This document shows, piece by piece, positions 27,379-36,544 of a stretch of DNA of 52,839 nt. The stretch comes from Gemmatimonadales bacterium (GTDB lineage: Bacteria; Gemmatimonadota; Gemmatimonadetes; Gemmatimonadales; JACORV01). The notes below the pieces were generated by a model. That model was not told the DNA's origin. It searched no databases and saw only the letters and a program-made list of their open reading frames with translations. Positions within the stretch are counted from its first letter, which is position 1, and every line of letters begins with the position of its first letter. The position numbers were made by a program, and so were the translations under genes. The DNA lies in assembly GCA_035502185.1 (NCBI GenBank), contig DATJUT010000025.1:1-52839 (forward strand). The letters run 5' to 3'.

Positions 27379-27407
27379 AACCTAACAGGGAGCGCGACAA
27401 CTGTCAA
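27379..27407 (-). promoter_or_regulatory. promoter of the kdsB-pyrG-kdsA-lpt-rpoN directon
   Basis: On the - strand, a perfect TTGACA (27407-27402) is followed after 17 bases by TAGGTT (27384-27379), with a TG one base before the -10 (extended type). It lies in the 130-base gap between trpG/pabA and kdsB. Transcription would start near 27372. Confidence 0.65.
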
Positions 27408-27475
27408 AGCATTGTGGGGAGCTTACTTACGATCTTGGTGGGGGGCTGCAATTTAAGCGTTCCGCCGGCGCTGCG

Positions 27476-28066
<591 letters not shown>

Positions 28067-28074
28067 CGCCCCGG

Positions 28075-28812
28075 CTACGGGAGCGTTTCCATCAGCGTGT
28101 TCACGTGGGTCTGCCCGCTGACGGTCATGTCCATCGTGCTGCGCACGAGGCGGCTGGCGTCCACATCGAACCGCGTCTCGCCGCCGCCCGAGCACGCCTC
28201 GCCGGCGGCCGAGCTGGCGGTGGTGGTGACGACGGCCACCCGGGCGCCGCCCTCGTGGTCCACGCGATCGAACTTCCAGGTGAGATGACACATCACCTGC
28301 CGGGCATTGCGGCCCGAGCCGACCGTCATCGGCATCGAGTCGGTCCAGGTGTAGCCGGGGCTGATCGAGCCCTCGGGCCAGGTCCGGCTGTTGGGTCCGT
28401 TGCTCGTATTGCCCTTGGTCATCATGTTGGCGACGAAGGCCGGCAGGCCCGGCGGGGGCGTGATTTCGCGCGACACCACGTGGCCCTGCGGATCCTGGTG
28501 CACGGTCACGGCCATGCCGCGCATCATGTCGGGGCGCCCGGCGCCGGCTCCGCCCAGCACGGTGGAGTCGAACGTGGTCCTCACCACGTAGTTGGGCCCG
28601 TCCATCGGCAGCACGGTCTGGGTCTGGTACATCGTGGCCTGCATGGCCGCGGCGCCGCTGGTGTCGGCCGAGGTCCACGTGCGACTGGTCATCCGATAGC
28701 GGGTCACCTGGCCCACGGTCGGCGTGAAGCGCAGCTGGATGGCCTGCGCGTGAGCCTGCCCGGCCGCGGCCAGCAGGAGACCGGTGCCGAGAAGTGCGAC
28801 GTGACGGTTCAT
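28075..28812 (-). CDS. secreted protein of unknown function
   Basis: I do not recognise this 245-residue protein. It begins with a clear signal peptide (MNRHVALLGTGLLLAAAGQA, cleavage after AHA). The mature part is Thr-rich and beta-like, with segments such as TPTVGQVTRYRMTSRTWTSA, two methionine-rich stretches and a single pair of cysteines (CHLTWKF and ACSGGG). The ATG at 28812 has a GGAGAG site upstream. It sits between xerD and trpG/pabA with no functional hint from either neighbour. Confidence 0.75.
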   Translation of the reverse strand: MNRHVALLGTGLLLAAAGQAHAQAIQLRFTPTVGQVTRYRMTSRTWTSADTSGAAAMQATMYQTQTVLPMDGPNYVVRTTFDSTVLGGAGAGRPDMMRGMAVTVHQDPQGHVVSREITPPPGLPAFVANMMTKGNTSNGPNSRTWPEGSISPGYTWTDSMPMTVGSGRNARQVMCHLTWKFDRVDHEGGARVAVVTTTASSAAGEACSGGGETRFDVDASRLVRSTMDMTVSGQTHVNTLMETLP

Positions 28813-28870
28813 GCGTCTCTCCGATCGACGGTGTGACTGCCCTGGAAACCGATGGCCGCGAGCCGTGCGC

Positions 28871-29779
28871 TCAGGCCCGCGGGTGATACGTGCGATGAAC
28901 ACTCCGGAGATACTCCCGATCCACCCGCGTGTAAAGCTGCGTGGTGCTCAGGTCCGCGTGCCCCAACATCTCCTGGACCGCGCGAAGATCGGCACCACCT
29001 TCGAGCAGGTGCGTGGCGAAAGTGTGCCGCAGGGTGTGCGGCGTGACCCGCTTCGTGAGGCCGGCCGCCCGGGCCGCCTTCCGGATGATCCCCCAGGCGC
29101 CGACCCGCGAGAGGGGCGTGCCGCGGGCGTTGAGGAACAGCCGCCCGCGTCCCCCGCCCTTCTCCAGCCGGGGCCGGATCTCGCGCGCCCACAGCGCCAC
29201 GGCCCCCAGCGCGCGGCGGCCCACCGGCACCAGGCGCTCCTTGCTGCCCTTGCCGAACAGGCGGGCCAGTCCCTCGTCGAACAGCACGTCGCCGAGGCCG
29301 ATGCCCACCAGCTCGGACACCCGGGCGCCGGTCGCGTAGGCGAACTCGAGCAGCGCGCGGTCCCGCCAGGCCAGCGGATCGTCCGCGTGCGGCGCCGCCA
29401 GGAGACGCTCGACTTCGGCCACCGAGAGCACGGTCGGGAGGGCGCGCCACTTCTTGGGGGTCGCCAGCCGCTCCGTCGGGTCGCGCACCACGTGGCCCTC
29501 GGCCACCAGGAACCGGTAGTAGGTACGGACCGCCGAGACGTGCCGGCGGATGCTGGTCGCGGCGAGGCCGAGGTCCTTCAAGTGGAAGATGAAGTCGCGC
29601 AGCTGGGGGGTGGTGGCGCGCTCGGGCACCTGGGTTCCGCGGGACCCGAGAAACTGGACGAGGTGCTGGAGGTCACGGCCGTACGCCGCCACGGTGTTGC
29701 GGGACGCGCCGCGCTCGAGCGTCAGGTGGTCCCTGAACGACTCCAGCCGGAATGCGGCCGCCGGATCGTCAGCGGGCAT
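28871..29779 (-). CDS. xerD: tyrosine recombinase XerD (or XerC)
   Basis: XerC and XerD resolve chromosome dimers at dif. The 302-residue protein has the N-terminal core-binding domain ([19 protein letters not shown]) and a C-terminal catalytic domain with all active residues: Arg in ATGARVSEL, Lys in [10 protein letters not shown], His and Arg in [13 protein letters not shown], His in [11 protein letters not shown] and the nucleophile Tyr in LYTRV. Length matches the family. XerC and XerD are similar and I favour XerD only on general resemblance. Its probable substrate, dif, lies 18.7 kb away in this window. It overlaps the DedA gene by 11 bases. Confidence 0.92.
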   Translation of the reverse strand: MPADDPAAAFRLESFRDHLTLERGASRNTVAAYGRDLQHLVQFLGSRGTQVPERATTPQLRDFIFHLKDLGLAATSIRRHVSAVRTYYRFLVAEGHVVRDPTERLATPKKWRALPTVLSVAEVERLLAAPHADDPLAWRDRALLEFAYATGARVSELVGIGLGDVLFDEGLARLFGKGSKERLVPVGRRALGAVALWAREIRPRLEKGGGRGRLFLNARGTPLSRVGAWGIIRKAARAAGLTKRVTPHTLRHTFATHLLEGGADLRAVQEMLGHADLSTTQLYTRVDREYLRSVHRTYHPRA

Positions 29780-30386
29780 GGGATTGCCGCCGCCGCCAGA
29801 GCAGGACGGCGAGGACCGACGTGACGGCGAGGGCGACGGCCGCGAACGCCCAGCCCAGCCGGCCGAGAGCCCGCTGGAGCGCGTCCCAGTTGCTGCCGAC
29901 GTGGTGGGCGAGCCAGACCAGGAAGCCGTACCAGAGGCCGGAGGCCACCACGACGGGCGCCAGGGCCCGCCAGGCGTCGAGGCCGGCGATGCCGGCGAAC
30001 GGCGGCACGACCGCGCGGTAGCCCGGCAGGAACCGGCTCACGAAGATCCCCCAGACGTGGTGCCGGCGGTAGGCGCGCGCGATCACCCGCATCGCCGCCG
30101 GCGACAGCAGCCGCCGGCCGGTGGGGGAGTCCACGAACCGGCGGCCGACGGTGCGGGCGACCCAGTACATGCCGATCGCCGTGGCGACGTTGGGGATCCA
30201 GGTGGCGAGGAAGACGCCGACCATCGTGACGTCCGCGCCCTCGCCCGCGAGAAAAGCCCCCAGGGCCACGACCGAATCGGCGGGCACCGGGGGGAAGATG
30301 TTCTCGAGCGCGGCCAGGAGCGCGATCACGCCGTAGACGCCCGAGGGCGGCAGGCCGGCGAGCCACAGGACGAGGTGGTCGATCAG
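29769..30386 (-). CDS. DedA family membrane protein (paralogue 2), probable CTG start
   Basis: A 205-residue VTT/DedA protein with the re-entrant [18 protein letters not shown] segment, [18 protein letters not shown] with its conserved Arg, and a C-terminal helix ending in a basic tail. No ATG, GTG or TTG lies at the expected start. CTG 30386-30384 overlaps the ispF stop as CTGA, the same four-base overlap used by neighbours with ATGA or GTGA. Starting there gives [11 protein letters not shown], a normal DedA N-terminus. A GTG at 30329 would cut off the first membrane-associated segment. Confidence 0.88.
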   Translation of the reverse strand: MIDHLVLWLAGLPPSGVYGVIALLAALENIFPPVPADSVVALGAFLAGEGADVTMVGVFLATWIPNVATAIGMYWVARTVGRRFVDSPTGRRLLSPAAMRVIARAYRRHHVWGIFVSRFLPGYRAVVPPFAGIAGLDAWRALAPVVVASGLWYGFLVWLAHHVGSNWDALQRALGRLGWAFAAVALAVTSVLAVLLWRRRQSHAR

Positions 30387-30871
30387 CCGCTCGCCGCCTG
30401 GAGCACGGTGGCCACCGCCACCGCGGCGACGCCCTCGCCGCGGCCCAGCCAGCCCATCCCCTCGTTGGTCTTGGCTTTGATGCTCACGGCGGACTGGTCG
30501 AGGCCCAGGGCCTTGGCCGTCGCGGCGCGCATCGGGCCGATCAGGTGGCCGATCTTGGGCCGCTCGGCGATGATGGTGACGTCGGCCTGGCCGACGGTGA
30601 GGCCGGCGGCCTTGAGCTTCTCGACCACGCTCTTGAGGAGCCGCGCGGAGTCCGCGCCGCGCCACTGGGGGTCGTCGTCGGGGAAGTGCTGGCCGATGTC
30701 GCCGAGGGCGGCCGCGCCGAGCAGGGCGTCGATGAGCGCGTGGAGCGCCGCGTCGCCGTCGGAGTGGCCCGCCAGGCCGTGGGTGTGGGGCACCGTGATG
30801 CCGCCGAGCCGGAACGGGCGGCCGGCGGCGAAGCGGTGCGAGTCGTAGCCGATGCCGACACGTGTGTTCAT
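30383..30871 (-). CDS. ispF: 2-C-methyl-D-erythritol 2,4-cyclodiphosphate synthase
   Basis: IspF forms the cyclic diphosphate of the non-mevalonate isoprenoid pathway, which feeds the menaquinone side chain and undecaprenyl carriers. The 162-residue protein has the metal-binding GYDSHRF, GHSDGDAALHALIDALLGA, and the substrate-binding IKAKTNEGMGWLGRGEG near the C-terminus. The ATG overlaps the purE stop (ATGA). Confidence 0.96.
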   Translation of the reverse strand: MNTRVGIGYDSHRFAAGRPFRLGGITVPHTHGLAGHSDGDAALHALIDALLGAAALGDIGQHFPDDDPQWRGADSARLLKSVVEKLKAAGLTVGQADVTIIAERPKIGHLIGPMRAATAKALGLDQSAVSIKAKTNEGMGWLGRGEGVAAVAVATVLQAASG

Positions 30872-31275
30872 GCGCGCAGGATCCGGAGAGCGAGGTGGGC
30901 GGCGTTCTTCGCGTTGTCGATGCCGACGGTCCCGACCGGGACGCCGCTCGGCAACTGCACCATGGCGTACAGGGCGTCCTGGCCCCGGAGCGGGCCCACG
31001 TCGAACGGCACGCCCACGACGGGCAGATCGGTCTGGGAGGCGGCGAAGCCGGGCAGCGCGGCCGCCAGGCCGGCGCCGCAGATCAGGACGCGGTAGCCCG
31101 CGGCCCGGGCGCCCTTCACCAGGGCGGCCGTCTTCTCGGGGTCGCGGTGGGCGGAGGAGACCACGAACTCCCAGCCGACCTTCGCCTCGTCGAGGACCTT
31201 GAAGGCCGGCTCGATCTTCGGCCGGTCCGACTCCGAGCCCACGAGGATGAGGACCGGCTTCGCGGCCGGACTCAC
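30868..31275 (-). CDS. purE: PurE-family protein (N5-CAIR mutase-like), short and divergent
   Basis: PurE rearranges N5-CAIR to CAIR in purine synthesis. The 135-residue protein has the GSESDRPK loop, SSAHRDPEK with the catalytic-region His, and VQLPSGVPVGTVGI. Two features depart from the family. The loop usually written GGAAHLPG reads GLAAALPG, so the conserved His is Ala. The protein also stops right after the helix equivalent to NAALLAAQIL, about 30 residues short of E. coli PurE. No purK is nearby; the neighbours are mqnC and ispF. It may be a working PurE or a specialised paralogue. Confidence 0.82.
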   Translation of the reverse strand: MSPAAKPVLILVGSESDRPKIEPAFKVLDEAKVGWEFVVSSAHRDPEKTAALVKGARAAGYRVLICGAGLAAALPGFAASQTDLPVVGVPFDVGPLRGQDALYAMVQLPSGVPVGTVGIDNAKNAAHLALRILRA

Positions 31276-32300
31276 GCGGCCTCCTGGACCGGGCTGTAGT
31301 CCTGGCGGCGGCGGACGGGCGAGAAGCCCGCGCCGCGGATCAGGTACTCCATCTCCTCGGCGGTGGTGCGGAAGGTGGTCCCGGCGGCCGACACCACGCT
31401 CTCCTCCATCATCAGCGAGCCGAAGTCGTTGGCGCCGAAGCGCAGCGCGATCTGGCCGATCTTCATCCCCATCGTCACCCAGGAGACCTGGAGGTTGTCG
31501 AAGTTGTCGAGGGCCAGCCGCGCGATGGCCAGGGTGCGCAGGTAGGTCACCGCGTCGGTGCGCGGGGTGCCCGCCATCTCGCTGTGCTCGGGCTGCAGCG
31601 GCCAGCAGATGAAGGCCGTGAAGCCGCCGGTCCTCGCCTGCTGCGCCCTGAGGCGCATCAGGTGCTCGATGCGCTCGGCGCCGGTCTCGCCGATGCCGTA
31701 CATCATCGTGCTGGTCGTGCGCATCCCGTGACGGTGCGCCGAGTCCATCACCTCCAGCCACTCGTCGGTCAGCGCCTTCTTGCCGGCCACCAGCTTGCGG
31801 ACCCGGTCCACCAGGATCTCGCCGCCCCCGCCGGGGATCGAGTCCAGGCCGGCGCCCTGCAGCGCCTCGACCACCTGGTCCACGGTCATCCGGAAGCGGC
31901 GGGCGAAGAACTGCACTTCGGAGGGCGAGAAGCCGTGGACGTGGATCGGATGGTGCTCCTTGATGTAGCGCAGGAGATCCAGGTACCACTGGAACGGGAT
32001 GTAGGGATTGTGCCCGCCCTGCATCAGGATCTGCACCGCGCCGATGGCCTTCGCCTCCTCGATCTTGCGGCCGATCTCCTCGAAGGAGAGCACGTACCCC
32101 TCCGCGTGCTTCGGCCGGCGGTAGAACGCGCAGAACTTGCAGTCGGCCACGCACACGTTGGTGTAGTTGACGTTGCGGTCCACGATGTAGGTGACCACGC
32201 CGTCCGGGTGGCGCCGCCGCCGCTCCCCGTCCGCGAGTGCGGCCAGCTCGAGCAGCGGCGCGCGCTCGTACAGCTCGAGCAGCTCGGCGGCCTCGGACAC
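31272..32300 (-). CDS. mqnC: cyclic dehypoxanthinyl futalosine synthase (radical SAM)
   Basis: MqnC cyclises dehypoxanthine futalosine in the futalosine menaquinone pathway. The 342-residue protein has the cluster motif CVADCKFC (CxxxCxxC) followed by AFYRRPKHAEGY, plus QGGHNPYIPF, HGFSPSEV, GGGGEIL and MMYGIGET, all characteristic of the family. GTG 32300 starts two bases after the mqnA stop. It overlaps purE (GTGA). Confidence 0.96.
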   Translation of the reverse strand: MSEAAELLELYERAPLLELAALADGERRRRHPDGVVTYIVDRNVNYTNVCVADCKFCAFYRRPKHAEGYVLSFEEIGRKIEEAKAIGAVQILMQGGHNPYIPFQWYLDLLRYIKEHHPIHVHGFSPSEVQFFARRFRMTVDQVVEALQGAGLDSIPGGGGEILVDRVRKLVAGKKALTDEWLEVMDSAHRHGMRTTSTMMYGIGETGAERIEHLMRLRAQQARTGGFTAFICWPLQPEHSEMAGTPRTDAVTYLRTLAIARLALDNFDNLQVSWVTMGMKIGQIALRFGANDFGSLMMEESVVSAAGTTFRTTAEEMEYLIRGAGFSPVRRRQDYSPVQEAA

Positions 32301-32302
32301 GG

Positions 32303-33124
32303 CTACGCGGCTCCCAGGAACGACAGCGTGCCGTCCGGCACGACGCCGCGCGCGGCCAGGCGGCCCAGGAAGTCGGACAGGCCCGCCAGGTGCCGGTACG
32401 AGAGGCCGTAGTCGAGGCCGCCGAGGTACTCGCGGCAGCGGCCCGCCTCGACGCCGGTGGCGGAGGCGGCCGCGGCGGCCAGCTCGTCCAGGTGCGCGAG
32501 CCCCCACTTGCGGCTGGCCAGCAGCGCCCGGTGCACGTCGCGGACCGCGGCGCGGTCCACTGCCCGCCGCGCGGCCCACACGGCGAAGACGAACGGCAGG
32601 CCGGTCCAGTCCTTCCAGGCCTCCCCCAGGTCGACCACGTGAGGGTAGGCGCCCGCCGCGCCCAGCAGCAGGGCGCCGTCGCCGATCACCAGCACCGCGT
32701 CGTGCTCGATGTCCCGCAGCCGCGCCAGGTCGGCGCGCTCGGCCGGCGCGCCTTCGGCGGCGAAGCTCACGCCCCAGCGGTCGCGGGCCAGCAGCTCGAG
32801 GAGCTGCACCGAGGTCCGGGACGCGGTCGAGACCAGCACCCGCGCGCCGCCCAGCCGCTCCGGCGCCCGGCGGCTGAACAGCAGCACGCTCCGCACCGGC
32901 CCGTCGGAGCTGATGGCGAGGTCGGGCAACAGCTCGTACGCGTCGGCCCGCTGCGCGTAGGCCACCGCCGAGATCACGCTGACGTCGAGGCGGCCGTCGG
33001 CCAGCCGGTCGTTCAGCTCGGCGGGCGTGCCGGTCACCAGCGTGGCCGGCGGCGCGACCACGCCGCGGTCCATCGCCCCGTAGACCGGGTAGCAGTTCAC
33101 GTAGCCGATCCGGCCCAGGCGCAT
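32303..33124 (-). CDS. mqnA: chorismate dehydratase MqnA
   Basis: MqnA dehydrates chorismate to 3-enolpyruvoyl-benzoate, the entry step of the futalosine pathway. The 273-residue protein has the fold of a periplasmic binding protein without a signal peptide. It begins RLGRIGYVNCYPVYGAM and contains the TGTPAELNDRLADGRLDVS segment typical of MqnA/MqnD proteins, with LVIGDGALL and WTGLPFVFAVW further on. Its place between mqnE and mqnC supports MqnA rather than MqnD. Its ATG shares one base with the mqnE stop (TGATG). Confidence 0.92.
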   Translation of the reverse strand: MRLGRIGYVNCYPVYGAMDRGVVAPPATLVTGTPAELNDRLADGRLDVSVISAVAYAQRADAYELLPDLAISSDGPVRSVLLFSRRAPERLGGARVLVSTASRTSVQLLELLARDRWGVSFAAEGAPAERADLARLRDIEHDAVLVIGDGALLLGAAGAYPHVVDLGEAWKDWTGLPFVFAVWAARRAVDRAAVRDVHRALLASRKWGLAHLDELAAAAASATGVEAGRCREYLGGLDYGLSYRHLAGLSDFLGRLAARGVVPDGTLSFLGAA

Positions 33125-34266
33125 CAGTCGAACGTCCGGACGGCGCGGTAGAGCGAGTCGCGCTCCACCGGCACCTTGCCGGCGCCCTGGATCAGCGCGA
33201 CCAGGTCGTCGTAGGCCAGCTCCATCGGCGTGCGCGCGCCCGCCTCGTGGTAGACGCGCTCGTAGACCACCGTGCCCTCGACGTCGTCGCAGCCGAAGTC
33301 GAGCGCCACCTGGGACACGAACGGCGAGACCATCGGCCAGTGAGTCTTCACGTGGGGGACGTTGTCGAGCACCAGGCGGCCCACCGCGACGTTCATCAGG
33401 TCGTCGATGCCCATCGTCGGCCGGCCCTGCCAGCCCATCTCCTCGCCCAGCGCGTTGTGGTCCGGGTGGTAGGCGAGCGGGATGTAGGTGAGGAAGCCGC
33501 CGGTCTCGTCCTGCAGGCCGCGGAGGATCAGCAGGTGCTCGGCGCGGTCGCGCAGCGTCTCGACGTGGCCGTAGAGCATCGTGCAGTTGGAGGGGATGCC
33601 GAGCGCGTGCGCCTGGCGGTGCACCTCCAGCCAGTCCTCTCCCGCCAGCTTGCGGTCGGCGATGGTCATCCGCACCGCCCGGCCGAACACCTCGGCGCCG
33701 CCCCCCGGCAGGCTGGTGAGTCCGGCCGCCTGGAGCTGGACCAGCACCTCGCGGAACGAGCACCGCTCGATGCGGGCCAGGTGCGCGATCTCCACCGCGG
33801 TCAGCGCCTTGACGTGCACGCCCGGGTACGCCTCGCGCAGGGCGCGGATGATGTCGGTGTAGTAGCTCAGAGCGAGCTTGGGGTGCAGCCCGCCCACGAT
33901 GTGGAACTCGCGGGTCGGCGCGCTCTTGGCGCGCGACGCCTCCGCCAGCACCTCCTCCAGGGTCCGCGTGTACGCGCCCTCCTCCTTCGGCGTGCGGGCG
34001 AAGGAGCAGAACACGCAGGTGTTGCGCAGCACGCAGACGTTGGTGGGGTTGATGTGCTGGTTGGCGGAGAAGAACACCCGCCGACCGTTCCGGGCGCGGT
34101 TCGCGGCGTCGGCGAGCGCGCCCACGGCCACGAGATCCCGGCTCTCGAACAGGGCGACGGCGTCGTCGGCATCGAGTCGCTCGCCGGCGGCGAGCTTGTC
34201 GGCCACGGCGCGGACCGGTCCGCCCAGCCCCGCGAGCGCGGGGAGTTCGCTCAGCGCGGAGGTCAT
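33124..34266 (-). CDS. mqnE: aminodeoxyfutalosine synthase (radical SAM)
   Basis: MqnE joins 3-enolpyruvoyl-benzoate to S-adenosylmethionine to make aminodeoxyfutalosine. The 380-residue protein contains HINPTNVC then CVFCSFAR, VGGLHPKL, GGGAEVF, NCTMLYGH and TYIPLAYHPDHN, a good family match. The three cluster cysteines are Cys78, Cys84 and Cys87, so the spacing is C-x5-C-x2-C instead of the standard C-x3-C-x2-C. The ATG is 13 bases after fabF. Genes for MqnB and MqnD are not in the window. Confidence 0.93.
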   Translation of the reverse strand: MTSALSELPALAGLGGPVRAVADKLAAGERLDADDAVALFESRDLVAVGALADAANRARNGRRVFFSANQHINPTNVCVLRNTCVFCSFARTPKEEGAYTRTLEEVLAEASRAKSAPTREFHIVGGLHPKLALSYYTDIIRALREAYPGVHVKALTAVEIAHLARIERCSFREVLVQLQAAGLTSLPGGGAEVFGRAVRMTIADRKLAGEDWLEVHRQAHALGIPSNCTMLYGHVETLRDRAEHLLILRGLQDETGGFLTYIPLAYHPDHNALGEEMGWQGRPTMGIDDLMNVAVGRLVLDNVPHVKTHWPMVSPFVSQVALDFGCDDVEGTVVYERVYHEAGARTPMELAYDDLVALIQGAGKVPVERDSLYRAVRTFD

Positions 34267-34279
34267 CGCTCGCCCGCCG

Positions 34280-35521
34280 CTACGCGGCGAACCGCTTGGC
34301 CACCAGGGTCACGTTGTGGCCGCCGAACCCGAACGAGTTGGACATGGCCACGTCCACCCGGCGCTCGATCGCGCGGTTCGGCGCGCAATCCAGGTCGCAC
34401 TCGGGGTCGGGGGTGACGTAGTTGATCGTCGGCGGGATCACCCCGCGCTGGATCACCAGGGTGCAGATGGCGAACTCCAGGCCGCCGGCCGCGCCGAGCA
34501 GGTGGCCGGTCATGGACTTGGTGGAGCCGAAGATCAGCTGCTTCGCGGCCGCGCCGAACACCGCCTTGACCGCCTGCGTCTCGGCCGTGTCGCCGGCCGG
34601 CGTGGACGTGCCGTGCGCGTTGACGTAGCCGATCCGCTCCACCGGGACGCACCCGTCGGCGAGCGCCGCCCGCATCGCCTGCTGGGCCCCCCGCCCTTCC
34701 GGCGCGGGCTGCGTCATGTGGTACGCGTCGGCGCTCATTCCGAAGCCGGCGACTTCGGCGAGGATCGCCGCGCCCCGGGCCGTGGCGTGCTCCAGGCTCT
34801 CCAGCACCACGACGCCCGACCCGTCGCCGAGCACGAAGCCGTCGCGGGTGGCGTCGAACGGGCGCGACGCGTGCTTGGGGTCGTCGTTGCGCGGCGACAG
34901 CGCCTTCATGTTGGCGAACCCCGCGATCGCCAGGGGCGTGATGGCCGCCTCCGCGCCGCCGGCGATCATCGCGTCGGCGTCGCCGCGCTGGATGGTGCGG
35001 TACGCCTCGCCGATCGCGTGTGCCGAGGAGGCGCAGGCCGACACCGTGCAGAAGTTCGGCCCGGTCAGGCCGTAGCGCATCGCCACCAGGCCGGACGCCA
35101 TGTCGGGGATGAACATCGGCACGAAGAACGCCGACACCCGCCCCGGGCCCTTCTCGATGAAGGTGCGGCACTGCTCCTCGAAGGTCGCGATGCCGCCGAT
35201 CCCGCTGCCGATGATCACCCCGGTCCGGTCGGAGGCCGGGAAGCCGCCCGCTAGCCCCGCCTGCTCCACGGCCTGGGCGGTCGCGGCGATCGCGTACTGC
35301 GCGAACAGGTCGCACCGCTTGGCTTCCTTGCGCTCCATCCAGGCCAGCGGGTCGAACCCCTTCACCTCGCAGCCGAACGTGACGTCCAGCGCCGAGGGGT
35401 CGAAACGCTGAATGCGCGCCGCCCCGGACTTGCCGGCGACCAGCGCGCTCCAGGTGGCTTCGACGGTGTTGCCCACGGGCGTCACCAGCCCCAGGCCGGT
35501 GACGACGACCCGACGCTCCAC
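34280..35521 (-). CDS. fabF: beta-ketoacyl-ACP synthase II
   Basis: FabF elongates acyl-ACP by decarboxylative condensation with malonyl-ACP. The 413-residue protein has the catalytic triad: Cys in VSACASSAHAIGEA, His in NAHGTSTPAGD and His in KSMTGHLLGAAGGLE. GIGGIATFEEQ and the C-terminal NSFGFGGHN are also present. GTG 35521 shares one base with the acpP stop (TAGTG). Confidence 0.97.
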   Translation of the reverse strand: MERRVVVTGLGLVTPVGNTVEATWSALVAGKSGAARIQRFDPSALDVTFGCEVKGFDPLAWMERKEAKRCDLFAQYAIAATAQAVEQAGLAGGFPASDRTGVIIGSGIGGIATFEEQCRTFIEKGPGRVSAFFVPMFIPDMASGLVAMRYGLTGPNFCTVSACASSAHAIGEAYRTIQRGDADAMIAGGAEAAITPLAIAGFANMKALSPRNDDPKHASRPFDATRDGFVLGDGSGVVVLESLEHATARGAAILAEVAGFGMSADAYHMTQPAPEGRGAQQAMRAALADGCVPVERIGYVNAHGTSTPAGDTAETQAVKAVFGAAAKQLIFGSTKSMTGHLLGAAGGLEFAICTLVIQRGVIPPTINYVTPDPECDLDCAPNRAIERRVDVAMSNSFGFGGHNVTLVAKRFAA

Positions 35522-35772
35522 TACTTCGCGCCCATCCGCTGGTGCAGGTAGTTCAGCGCGTCCCCGACGGTGCGGAGCTTCTCCGCCTCTTCGTCCGGGA
35601 TGTCGAGGTCGAACTCCTTCTCGAAGGCCATCACGAGCTCCACGGTGTCGAGGCTGTCGGCGCCGAGATCCTCCATGAAGCTCGCCTCGCTGGTGAGCTT
35701 CTCCCGCTCGACACCCAGCTCCTCGGCAATGATGTCCTTCACTCGCGCTTCGAGATTCGCCATGTCGGCCAT
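35521..35772 (-). CDS. acpP: acyl carrier protein
   Basis: AcpP carries growing fatty acyl chains on a phosphopantetheine arm. The 83-residue acidic protein has the attachment motif [12 protein letters not shown] with Ser40. ATG 35772 is used here; a second in-frame ATG at 35763 would give 80 residues. A GGGGGGA stretch lies about ten bases upstream of the first ATG. The position between fabG and fabF is canonical. Confidence 0.97.
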   Translation of the reverse strand: MADMANLEARVKDIIAEELGVEREKLTSEASFMEDLGADSLDTVELVMAFEKEFDLDIPDEEAEKLRTVGDALNYLHQRMGAK

Positions 35773-35803
35773 GAGAGTTGCGTCCCCCCAAAGGGTGAAT
35801 GCG

Positions 35804-36544
35804 CTACATCACCATCCCGCCGTCAACCACGATCACCTGGCCCGTAATGTACGACGCGGCATCCGATGCGAGGAAGGCCACCGCGGAGGCCACGTCCTGC
35901 GGCGCGCCGAGCCGTCCCAGCGCGATCTGCGCGCTCAGCGCGCCGCGCGCCTCGGCCGACAGGCCCGCCGTCATGTCCGTCTCGATGAACCCGGGGGCGA
36001 CCGCGTTCACCCGGATGTTCCGGGACGCCAGCTCCTTCGCCGCGGCCTTGGTGAGCCCGATCAGCCCCGCCTTCGAGGCCGCGTAGTTCGCCTGCCCCTT
36101 GTTCCCCACCAGCCCGACCACGCTCGCCACGTTGATGATCCGGCCCGACCGGCGCTTCATCATCCCGCGGGCGACCGCCTTCATCGTCCGGTACGCGCCC
36201 TTCAGGTTCACGTCCATCACCGTGTCCCACTGCTCGTCCGACAGGCGGGCCAGCAGGTTGTCGCGCGTCACGCCCGCGTTGTTGACCAGGACCTCGATCG
36301 GCCCGAGGTCCCGCTCCACCTCCGCGACGCAGGCCTCGATCGCCGCGGTGTCGACCACGTCCACCCGGAACCCCTTCGCACCGCAGGTGATCTCGGCGGC
36401 CACCTCCAGCGCGTGCTCGTAGTCGCGGTCCAGGACCGCCACGTGCGCGCCCATCCCGCAGGCCAGCTCCGTCGCGATCGCCCGGCCGATGCCGCGGCCC
36501 GCGCCCGTCACCATGGCGACCTTGTCGTCGATCCCGAAATTCAC
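35804..36544 (-). CDS. fabG: 3-oxoacyl-ACP reductase
   Basis: FabG reduces 3-oxoacyl-ACP with NADPH. The 246-residue short-chain dehydrogenase has the cofactor loop [23 protein letters not shown], the catalytic Ser in INVASVVGL and the YAASKAG Tyr/Lys pair, then [10 protein letters not shown]. The GTG overlaps fabD (GTGA). Confidence 0.97.
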   Translation of the reverse strand: MNFGIDDKVAMVTGAGRGIGRAIATELACGMGAHVAVLDRDYEHALEVAAEITCGAKGFRVDVVDTAAIEACVAEVERDLGPIEVLVNNAGVTRDNLLARLSDEQWDTVMDVNLKGAYRTMKAVARGMMKRRSGRIINVASVVGLVGNKGQANYAASKAGLIGLTKAAAKELASRNIRVNAVAPGFIETDMTAGLSAEARGALSAQIALGRLGAPQDVASAVAFLASDAASYITGQVIVVDGGMVM

